The notes beneath the pieces are model-generated. The model was given only the letters and a program-made list of their open reading frames with translations. It did not search any database and was not told where the DNA came from. Positions 57,709 to 64,000 of a stretch of DNA of 64,000 nt are shown one piece after another (position 1 is the first letter of the stretch; every line of letters begins with the position of its first letter). The DNA comes from Pirellulales bacterium (GTDB taxonomy: Bacteria; Planctomycetota; Planctomycetia; Pirellulales; JACPPG01): contig DASYDW010000056.1 in the NCBI GenBank assembly GCA_036499395.1, positions 56,830 to 120,829 of the forward strand. The letters run 5' to 3'. A program made the position numbers and the translations under genes.

Positions 57709-59391
57709 ATGGACATGGACAAACTGGTCTCGCTTTGCAAGCGGCGAGGCTTTCTCTTTCAATCCAGCGAAATCTACGGCGGCCTGAACGGCTTCTGGGA
57801 TTATGGCCCGTTGGGGACCGAGCTGAAGCGGAACATCAAAGAGGCCTGGTGGCGGGACATGATCACCGGCCACGACGATCTGACCGCCCCGGCCGGCGCG
57901 CCGAGCGCGTTTCAGATGGTGGGGCTCGATTCCACGATCATCATGCACCCGCAGATCTGGAAAGTTTCGGGGCATTACGACCTGTTCCACGATTTCATGG
58001 TCGATTGCCGAGAGTCCAAGAAGCGCTACCGCCACGATCAGGTGCGCGGACGCTGGGTCAGCTACCGTGATAAGAAAATATTCGTGACGACGATGGCGGA
58101 GTCGCATCATGACGACCAAATCAAGCAACGCGCGTTGAAGTTTTTCGGACTGCGAGCAAAGGACGAAGGCGACCTCACGTGGGATGGGCCCGCCGTGTCA
58201 CTCGCCCAGGTTGCCGCAGTCACCAGCCTGATGAAACAAGTCGAGGATCAATCTGTTGCTGAAGGAATTCGGCTCGATCATTCTCGGGCTGATTTTTCTC
58301 AAGTGCTCGGTCCGGACGCCAAGGCGCTCGGTACGCTAACGACGCCGCGCGAATTCAACCTGATGTTCAAGACGACGGTCGGGGCCCTGGCCGGCGAAGA
58401 AGGAACGGCCTTTCTGCGCCCGGAAACGGCCCAGGGAATTTTCGTCAATTTCAAGAACGTTGTGGACAGCAGCCGGGTTAACGTGCCGTTTGGCATCGCG
58501 CAGGCTGGCAAGAGCTTTCGCAACGAAATCACACCGCGCAACTTTACGTTCCGCTCGCGCGAGTTCGAGCAGATGGAGATCGAGTTCTTCTGCCATCCCA
58601 GCCAATCGCCCGAGTGGTACAAGTATTGGCGCGACCGCCGCTACCGCTGGTACACCGACCTAGGATTGGCCGGCGATCGTTTGCAGCTGCGCGATCATGA
58701 CAAGGACGAGCTGAGCCATTATTCCTGCGGCACAGCCGACATCGAATATGCGTTCCCCTTCCTGCCGCCGGGCGAGTACGGCGAGCTGGAGGGGATCGCC
58801 CATCGTGGCGATTTCGATCTGCGCAGCCACATGGAAGGGAAGCTTGTGCGCGAGGGGGATCAACTGGTTGTCGAGAAGGATGCCGACGGTAAGCCGCGCC
58901 ATCGCGGCAGCGGCAAGGACCTGTCGTACTACGACGACATCACGCGCGAGCGTTTCATACCGCACGTTATCGAGCCCTCGGCTGGCGCGGATCGGGCCAC
59001 GCTCGCGTTTCTGTGCGAGGCTTATACCGAGGACAAGGTGCCCGACGAGAACGGCAACCCGCGCGAGCGCGTGTTCTTGAAGCTGCACCCGCGGCTGGCG
59101 CCCGTGAAAGCGGCCGTGTTCCCACTGGTCAAGAAGGATGGCATGCCCGAGGTGGCGCAGAAGATCTATCGCGACCTGAAGAAGCGATTCAACGTCTATT
59201 ACGACGAAAAGGGAGCGGTCGGCCGCCGCTACGCCCGGCAGGATGAAGTCGGGACGCCGGTCTGCATTACGGTCGACGGCGAAACGCTGTCGGGCGGGAC
59301 CGTAACGTTCCGTGACCGCGATTCGCTGAAGCAATGGCGCGTGAAAGTCGACGATTGCGTCAACGAACTGGCAGGGCTGCTACAGACATAA
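57709..59391 (+). CDS. glyS: Glycine--tRNA ligase (dimeric type)
   Basis: A 560-residue class II alpha2-type glycyl-tRNA synthetase. Motif regions visible: FQSSEIYGGLNGFWDYGPLG near the N-terminus, FLRPETAQGIFVNFKNV, IAQAGKSFRNEITPRNFTFRSREFEQMEIEFF, and the anticodon-binding C-terminal domain from about residue 440 (RVFLKLHPRLAPVKAAVFPL). A 90-residue stretch between motif 1 and motif 2 is longer than in short bacterial homologues. ATG 57709 fits the family start. The insertion element ends only 125 bases upstream of this codon, so the native promoter may be altered. Confidence 0.96.
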   Translation: MDMDKLVSLCKRRGFLFQSSEIYGGLNGFWDYGPLGTELKRNIKEAWWRDMITGHDDLTAPAGAPSAFQMVGLDSTIIMHPQIWKVSGHYDLFHDFMVDCRESKKRYRHDQVRGRWVSYRDKKIFVTTMAESHHDDQIKQRALKFFGLRAKDEGDLTWDGPAVSLAQVAAVTSLMKQVEDQSVAEGIRLDHSRADFSQVLGPDAKALGTLTTPREFNLMFKTTVGALAGEEGTAFLRPETAQGIFVNFKNVVDSSRVNVPFGIAQAGKSFRNEITPRNFTFRSREFEQMEIEFFCHPSQSPEWYKYWRDRRYRWYTDLGLAGDRLQLRDHDKDELSHYSCGTADIEYAFPFLPPGEYGELEGIAHRGDFDLRSHMEGKLVREGDQLVVEKDADGKPRHRGSGKDLSYYDDITRERFIPHVIEPSAGADRATLAFLCEAYTEDKVPDENGNPRERVFLKLHPRLAPVKAAVFPLVKKDGMPEVAQKIYRDLKKRFNVYYDEKGAVGRRYARQDEVGTPVCITVDGETLSGGTVTFRDRDSLKQWRVKVDDCVNELAGLLQT

Positions 59392-59421
59392 GGAGTGCGG
59401 CCCTTCGGGCCATACCGTTAA

Positions 59422-59970
59422 TCAGGCCATTGCTGCGATCGCGGCGACGACGACCATCACGGCGCCGATCGCCGCCTTCGACAGGGTGCCGAATAGCCGG
59501 CCCCAAAAGGCGGCGTGTCCCACGCGCCAACTGGCGACCAGGCCGCGACCGCCGTGAAATTCCAGCGCCAGCGCGCCGGCCATAGCGCCGACGGCTCCGC
59601 CCAAGATGGCCGCCACGGCCGAGCCGATAATCGGCACCGGCAGCCCGACCATGGCGCCAGCCATCGCACCCAGCATTGCTCCGCCGAGCGCCCCGACGGC
59701 GCCGCGACGTGTTCCGCCGGCGCGATTCGCGGCGGCTGATCCGGCGGCAAATTCGACGGCCTCGCCGCCGACGGCCAGCGCCAATAGCGCGCCCAAGATG
59801 ATCGGTGCCGTCTCGAGACGCGATTCCGCCGGGGCGAGCCAGGTTACGGCGCAGGCCAGCACCAGGATCAACCAATTGCCGGGCAGGCCGAACAGGGTCA
59901 TGCACCAACACACGACCAACAGCACACAGTAGATCAGGAACAGCGGCAGGTCGATTAACAGGGTATGCAC
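59422..59970 (-). CDS. DUF456 domain-containing membrane protein
   Basis: A 182-residue membrane protein: two N-terminal helices (LFLIYCVLLVVCWCMTLFGLPG, WLILVLACAVTWLA), then Gly/Ala-rich segments with GGAMLGAMAGAMVGLPVPIIGSAVAAILGG that match DUF456, and a final helix. Function unknown. It is convergent with glyS across 30 bases containing a GGCCC-TTC-GGGCC hairpin (59399-59411). Confidence 0.85.
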   Translation of the reverse strand: MHTLLIDLPLFLIYCVLLVVCWCMTLFGLPGNWLILVLACAVTWLAPAESRLETAPIILGALLALAVGGEAVEFAAGSAAANRAGGTRRGAVGALGGAMLGAMAGAMVGLPVPIIGSAVAAILGGAVGAMAGALALEFHGGRGLVASWRVGHAAFWGRLFGTLSKAAIGAVMVVVAAIAAMA

Positions 59971-60251
59971 AGCGTGCCCGCTCCGCCGTTTGCCGCGGCG
60001 CTAGGGTGTGTCGGACTGACTCAGATGCATTTTACGTTGCGCGGAATTCGAGTGTCCGGCACGGCCGCGATAGGATATTCGTTACAGCCGCGCAACTCTT
60101 CGCCAGAAACTTCGTTGCCCCGGCGCAGCTCCGTAGGTTTTTGCCACGGCGCAAAATAAAACCCACCGGGACGCACCGGCGGGTTGGTGTGCGAAGCGCT
60201 TCGCGCGTTGTACGACTTCGAAATAGCGTAGGACCCGGAAGGTGCTACGGA

Positions 60252-60533
60252 CTACTCGGCGCCGGCCAACGGCTCTTTCTTCTCAGTGATCACCGGGCAT
60301 TGGGTGGCCATCTCCGCGTTGAGCGCGGTGAAGTCTTTCCACTCTTCCGGCAAGTTATCCTCGTGGAAAATGGCTTCCACGGGGCACTCGGGGACGCAAG
60401 CTTCGCAATCGATGCACTCATCCGGATGGATGTACAGCATCTGCTCGCCTTCGTAGAAACACTCGACGGGGCACACGACGACGCAGTCCGTGTACTTACA
60501 ACCAAAACACGGCTCAGCAACAACGTGAGTCAT
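60252..60533 (-). CDS. fdxA: 7Fe (3Fe-4S/4Fe-4S) ferredoxin FdxA
   Basis: A 93-residue seven-iron ferredoxin carrying electrons in the cytoplasm. Cluster ligands follow the FdxA pattern: C9-x7-C17-x3-C21-P for the 3Fe side and C40-x2-C43-x2-C46-x3-C50-P for the 4Fe side. The C-terminal tail ([22 protein letters not shown]) is also typical. AAGGAG upstream of ATG 60533 supports that start over the longer frame. It is divergent from the sigma factor gene. Confidence 0.94.
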   Translation of the reverse strand: MTHVVAEPCFGCKYTDCVVVCPVECFYEGEQMLYIHPDECIDCEACVPECPVEAIFHEDNLPEEWKDFTALNAEMATQCPVITEKKEPLAGAE

Positions 60534-60818
60534 GGGAAACGCTTCTCCTTTCGGCTCACCTACCGCAAACAAAGGGGCCGCAAACAAGGGGGTCTGAATG
60601 CGGGGCGCACCATACACGGGGCGCTTACGATCTTTTCCGCCGCCAGACGCTTCCGCCTGCGGTCGCCGGCCATTCAACACGTCCAGGCAGGTATCGTCAA
60701 GTACTTGCCGGCGAACAAGTTGACAGCCCGGACACGCTTATCCGCCGAATCATAGGATGCACCCCGAAAGTGGTCAACTGTGGCTAACAAACTGTTTATT
60801 TTGTTGTCTCGGGTCGGC

Positions 60819-60847
60819 TTGCTCCGTTTTTTGATCGGTTTTAGAAT
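60819..60847 (+). promoter_or_regulatory. Predicted promoter of the sigma-factor gene
   Basis: TTGCTC (60819-60824) and TAGAAT (60842-60847) with a 17-base spacer lie about 105 bases before the GTG start. Apart from this, the 420-base gap between fdxA and the sigma gene shows no gene. Confidence 0.4.
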
Positions 60848-60953
60848 CCAATAGTCGGCCCGCGTTCCGGTTACGCCCCCGAACCGTGCGGCCTTTTAGT
60901 CTCCGGCAGGGATTCGCCCCGTCCGCGCGCGCGGGTAACGAGGGTACGTCTTC

Positions 60954-61538
60954 GTGGCACTTTCTGACTTCGACCGAAAACTTCTCGAACGCTGCCTGGG
61001 CCGCAAGCCCCGCGCTTGGGAAGACTTCGTTGACCGATATACGGGCCTGGTGATGCACGTCATCAACCATTCGGCCCAAGCCCGGTCGATCCGCTTGTCG
61101 AACGAAGATCGCGAAGACCTGTGCGCCGAAGTCTGCATGAGCCTGGTCCGCAAGGACTTCGCCGTGTTGCGACGCTTTCGTGGTCAGAGCAGCCTGGCGA
61201 CTTATTTAACGGTCGTTGCACGGCGCGTGGTCGTAAAGAATCTGCTGGCCAACAAGGCGCCAGCCCGACTGGCCGCGGTGCCCGCCCACGAGAACGGATT
61301 TCCGGCAAGCGTGAACGGCGATTCCGAAGATCGGGTCGTCAATCGCGACGAAGTGGAACGGCTGCTCGAGGATCTGGAAGATCACGAGGCTCACGTCGTG
61401 CGGCTGTACCACATCGAAGGCAAAAGCTATCGCGAAATCAGCACCGCCACCGGCGTGCCGGAAAACAGCGTCGGCCCAATGCTCAGCCGGGCGCGTGCCA
61501 AATTGCGTCGCGACGACGCGGGGCCCGTGGCTCAGTAG
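60954..61538 (+). CDS. Sigma-70 family (ECF-like) RNA polymerase sigma factor
   Basis: A 194-residue group 4-type sigma factor. Sigma region 2 covers about 18-95 (WEDFVDRYTGLVMHVINHS, EDLCAEVCMSLV, FRGQSSLATYLTVVARRVV) and region 4 about 130-180 (LEDHEAHVVRLYHIEGKSYREISTATGVPENSVGPMLSRARAKL). No anti-sigma gene is adjacent. The start is GTG 60954 with GAGGG nine bases upstream. Target promoters are unknown. Confidence 0.9.
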   Translation: MALSDFDRKLLERCLGRKPRAWEDFVDRYTGLVMHVINHSAQARSIRLSNEDREDLCAEVCMSLVRKDFAVLRRFRGQSSLATYLTVVARRVVVKNLLANKAPARLAAVPAHENGFPASVNGDSEDRVVNRDEVERLLEDLEDHEAHVVRLYHIEGKSYREISTATGVPENSVGPMLSRARAKLRRDDAGPVAQ

Positions 61539-61623
61539 TGTGCAGGCGATCGCTGTGCGCTCGTCGTTAACACTATTGGTGAAAACTCTGTTGGTGTATC
61601 CCTAGTGTTCGGTCCGCGCTGAC

Positions 61624-62046
61624 TTATTCGTCGCGCTGGGGACTACGACGCAGCTTCTTCTTCGACGACTCCTCGCGCTTCGTATCGAGGCGGCGTTCCT
61701 TCGAGGCGCGCGTGGGCCGGGTCTTGCGCCGCGTTGTGGGACGGACCGCCACTTCGGCCACCATCACACGCAGCTTTTCCAGGCAATCCTCGGCATTGCG
61801 CCCCTGATCGCGATAGCGCTGGCTGCTGATCAGCAATTCGCCGGCGGTCGTCACTCGGCTGGCGTAGCGGCGCAGGAACCGCTCGCGCACTTCGGCCGGC
61901 AGCGCCGCGCTGTGGGCGACTGGCCAGCGCAAGAGCGCCTTCGAGTTCACCTTGTTGACGTTTTGCCCCCCGGGCCCCGAGCTGCGCGCGTAGGTGAACT
62001 CGAACTCGCTTAAGGGAATCTGCAATCGGGAGTTAACAACTAACAT
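61624..62046 (-). CDS. arfB: Ribosome rescue peptidyl-tRNA hydrolase ArfB
   Basis: A 140-residue ArfB/YaeJ-type factor that frees stalled ribosomes. The catalytic G26-G27-Q28 lies in SSGPGGQNVNKVNSK. The long basic C-terminal tail (RRKTRPTRASKERRLDTKREESSKKKLRR) would enter the mRNA channel. ATG 62046 (MLVVNSRLQIP) gives the normal ArfB length; the 47-codon upstream frame lacks similarity. Confidence 0.94.
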   Translation of the reverse strand: MLVVNSRLQIPLSEFEFTYARSSGPGGQNVNKVNSKALLRWPVAHSAALPAEVRERFLRRYASRVTTAGELLISSQRYRDQGRNAEDCLEKLRVMVAEVAVRPTTRRKTRPTRASKERRLDTKREESSKKKLRRSPQRDE

Positions 62047-62159
62047 CGCGGTTACTTGTACGAAGGCGGCGGAGTACGCGGGGCACAGTCGCTCGAAGGA
62101 CACAGTCGAACGCGGGTCTCGCCTGTAGTATAGTCCTGGGATATCGAAAGGAGTCGTCC

Positions 62160-63614
62160 ATGCTGGTTCGCTGGCCGTGGCTTTCATTTTTGATCGTGGT
62201 AGCGGGCGTCTCTTGCGTCATGCCTGCCGTGACGCGCGCCGCCGACGCTCCGGCGAGCAAGTCGCCCGCGGCTCTGCCGCCGGCCGCTCTGCCGCCCGAC
62301 CTTGGCACGCGCACAGGGGGCGAGGACTGGCCCTGCTTCCTTGGGCCGACGGGTGATAGTAAATCGAGCGAGCGCGGCATTCTCACCACCTGGCCTCGAC
62401 AAGGTCCGCCCGTGGTCTGGCAACATCGCCTGGGCACCGGGTACGGCATGCCGTCGATCAGCCGCGGAAGGTTGTTTCAGTTTTCACGCTTTGGCGGACA
62501 GGCGCGACTGGAATGCTTGAAAAGCGAAACCGGCGAGCCGCTGTGGAAATTTGAATATCCGACCGAGTACGAAGACCTGTACGGTTATGACAACGGCCCC
62601 CGCTGCTCGCCGGTGATCGACGGCGATCGGGTTTACATCTTCGGCGCCGAAGGCATGTTGCACTGCCTGCGCGCGGTCGATGGTGAACCAGTATGGAAGA
62701 TCGACACGCAAGAAAAGTTCGGGGTCGTGCAGAATTTTTTTGGCGTCGGCAGTACGCCGGTCATCTTTCGCGACTTGCTCGTCTGCCAGATCGGCGGATC
62801 GACCGACGCAACACGCAATACGCCGCCCGGGCAACTCGATCGCGTGCGTGGTAACGGCAGCGACGTCGTAGCGTTCGATAAGCTCACCGGCGCCGTCCGT
62901 TACCAAACCAGCGACGAGCTGGCCAGTTACGCCGGCCCCACCCTGGCCACGATCGGCGATCGGCCATGGTGCTTTGTATTCGCGCGGGGTGGGCTGCTGG
63001 GTTTCAACCCGACCGACGGCAAGATCGATTTTCACTTTCCGTGGCGGGCGACGATTCTGGAAAGTGTGAATGCCAGTAATCCGGTCGTCGTCGATGACCT
63101 GGTATTGATTTCCGAAACCTATGGCCCGGGCGGTGCTGTTCTGAAGGTAAAGCCGGGCGGTTACGACGTCGTTTGGAGCGACAAGGATCGTCGCCGCGAC
63201 AAACATCTGCAGACGCATTGGAACACGCCGGTCCACGTCGACGGTTACGTATACGCATCGAGCGGCCGGCATTCGGAAAATGCCGAAATGCGTTGTGTCG
63301 AACTTCGGACCGGCAAAGTGATGTGGAGCCAGCCGGGGCTGGCCCGATCGAGCTTGCTGTATGCCGACGGCCATTTCCTGTTGTTGAGCGAAGGAGGGGA
63401 TTTGGTGCTGGTGAAAGTGAACCCGGAAAAGTTCGAGCCTTTGGCGATCACCGAACAAGACCCGCCCGCCAACGACCCGCTCGCCGCCCGACAAGCCCCA
63501 CGAAAGCTGCTCACCTATCCCGCCTGGGCCGCCCCGATCCTGTCACACGGGCTGTTGTACGTGAGGGACCACAACCGTTTGGTCTGCCTGGAACTGATCG
63601 CCGAGAAGAAATGA
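62160..63614 (+). CDS. Secreted PQQ-binding-like beta-propeller protein
   Basis: A 484-residue exported protein with a signal peptide (to about residue 28, AVTRAAD) and a PQQ-like (outer membrane protein assembly BamB / quinoprotein dehydrogenase-type) propeller. Repeats such as GRLFQFSRFGGQARLECLKSETGEPLWKF, GMLHCLRAVDGEPVWKI and LRTGKVMWSQPGLARSSLLYADG are visible. The calcium and PQQ contacts of true alcohol dehydrogenases are not evident, so it is more likely a structural or binding protein, typical of planctomycetes. AAAGGAG precedes the ATG. Confidence 0.85.
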   Translation: MLVRWPWLSFLIVVAGVSCVMPAVTRAADAPASKSPAALPPAALPPDLGTRTGGEDWPCFLGPTGDSKSSERGILTTWPRQGPPVVWQHRLGTGYGMPSISRGRLFQFSRFGGQARLECLKSETGEPLWKFEYPTEYEDLYGYDNGPRCSPVIDGDRVYIFGAEGMLHCLRAVDGEPVWKIDTQEKFGVVQNFFGVGSTPVIFRDLLVCQIGGSTDATRNTPPGQLDRVRGNGSDVVAFDKLTGAVRYQTSDELASYAGPTLATIGDRPWCFVFARGGLLGFNPTDGKIDFHFPWRATILESVNASNPVVVDDLVLISETYGPGGAVLKVKPGGYDVVWSDKDRRRDKHLQTHWNTPVHVDGYVYASSGRHSENAEMRCVELRTGKVMWSQPGLARSSLLYADGHFLLLSEGGDLVLVKVNPEKFEPLAITEQDPPANDPLAARQAPRKLLTYPAWAAPILSHGLLYVRDHNRLVCLELIAEKK

Positions 63615-63674
63615 GTGGGCAGTGGGTCTAACACACTAGCCCGAATCGCCAGCGAGGGTCTTCTTCGGCCCCAG

Positions 63675-63783
63675 GTAGGGTGCGTCTGTGACGCACCAGG
63701 ATTTGTTTATCCGCAGATTGCGCCGATTTGCGAAGATTAGAAGCCAGGGATCAGAAGAGTGGTGTGTCTCGGACACACCCTAC
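63675..63783. repeat. Inverted pair of short palindromic units
   Basis: GGTGCGTC-TGT-GACGCACC (unit 63675-63698, preceded by GTA) and GGTGTGTC-TCG-GACACACC (unit 63760-63783, followed by CTAC) are each hairpins. They are related to one another in opposite orientation. A degenerate CGCAGATT-type stretch (63707-63739) lies between. Confidence 0.5.
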
Positions 63784-64000
63784 AAGTACTTAGAAAATCC
63801 GGCCACGAAAAACGCGAAAAGGCACCAAGAGAAAGTTAGGGAACTGTGCCTAGAGAATTCTCTGCGGCCTCGGTGAACTCTGTGGCGAGAATCTTCTGGC
63901 CTGGAAGGGAAAGAGTGGGCGGCTGACAGTCGGCTGGGGCCGTTTTAGAAACGGAGAAAGCGGAACGCAAGCTCAATGAAAAAGAAGAGCGCGCGCGGAA
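63784..64000. other. Non-coding right end of window
   Basis: Contains low-complexity segments of the CACGAAAAACGCGAAAAGG and CTGCGGCCTCGGTGAACTC kind, typical of degenerate intergenic repeats. I see no supported gene, and any gene beyond 64000 starts outside. Confidence 0.4.

Noticed and set aside
60534..60680. N-terminal extension of the ferredoxin
   Set aside because: FdxA proteins start at MTHVV; AAGGAG before 60533 supports the short form.

Overview
The window looks like a chromosomal segment of a planctomycete, probably a Pirellulales-type bacterium. This rests on gene families rather than a marker gene: two DUF1501 / DUF1549-DUF1553 (PSCyt) cassettes plus a solo DUF1501 gene, a secreted DUF1559 protein, DUF3467, two PEP-CTERM proteins, small proteins with an RFSLRTMF-type membrane anchor, and two genes tied to methanofuran / tetrahydromethanopterin C1 chemistry. 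Base composition is high-GC and coding density is ordinary, with no phage region, no CRISPR array and no rRNA.

Layout: 0.2-9 kb holds a PEP-CTERM protein with a strong terminator, then a secreted DUF1501, DUF1549/DUF1553 and cytochrome-WD40 cassette. 9-15 kb holds an SDR oxidoreductase, a cation efflux protein, a ClC channel and an MfnF/MfnD-like pair. 14.9-21.1 kb (minus strand) is an iron-sulfur assembly operon sufR-nuoB-sufC-sufB-sufD-Rieske-DUF59, with a lone complex I subunit NuoB between the regulator and sufC. 21.3-30.5 kb holds a universal stress protein, a tandem pair of secreted TlpA-like thioredoxins, a thioesterase, a PHP hydrolase, the DUF1559 protein, small proteins and an M24 peptidase. 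30.5-36 kb holds a barstar-like gene and the second PSCyt/DUF1501 cassette. 36-53.3 kb is mainly housekeeping: rsfS, argS, a third DUF1501 gene, a hemerythrin-like protein, a short uvrC, an MMPL/RND exporter, mnmA, rtcB, a ROK kinase-phosphoglucose isomerase fusion and comB. 53.3-64 kb holds two small anchored proteins, an intact insertion element, glyS, DUF456, a 7Fe ferredoxin, an ECF-like sigma factor, arfB and a PQQ-type propeller protein.

The most unusual locus is the insertion element at 54630-57572. It has 23-bp imperfect terminal inverted repeats, a perfect 12-bp target duplication and an IS4-family DDE transposase with all visible catalytic residues. It also carries cargo: a small ribbon-helix-helix-like gene, a predicted membrane protein, and on the minus strand a 94-nt class II tRNA-like gene. 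That RNA has a long variable arm, a possible 8-bp acceptor stem and a UAU anticodon. Isoleucine tRNAs are class I and bacteria normally read AUA with lysidine-modified CAU, so this is a candidate mobile minority tRNA. The element sits directly upstream of glyS. The second notable item is the continuous ORF joining a polyphosphate-glucokinase-like ROK domain to a full-length glucose-6-phosphate isomerase, which would carry out two consecutive steps in one polypeptide.
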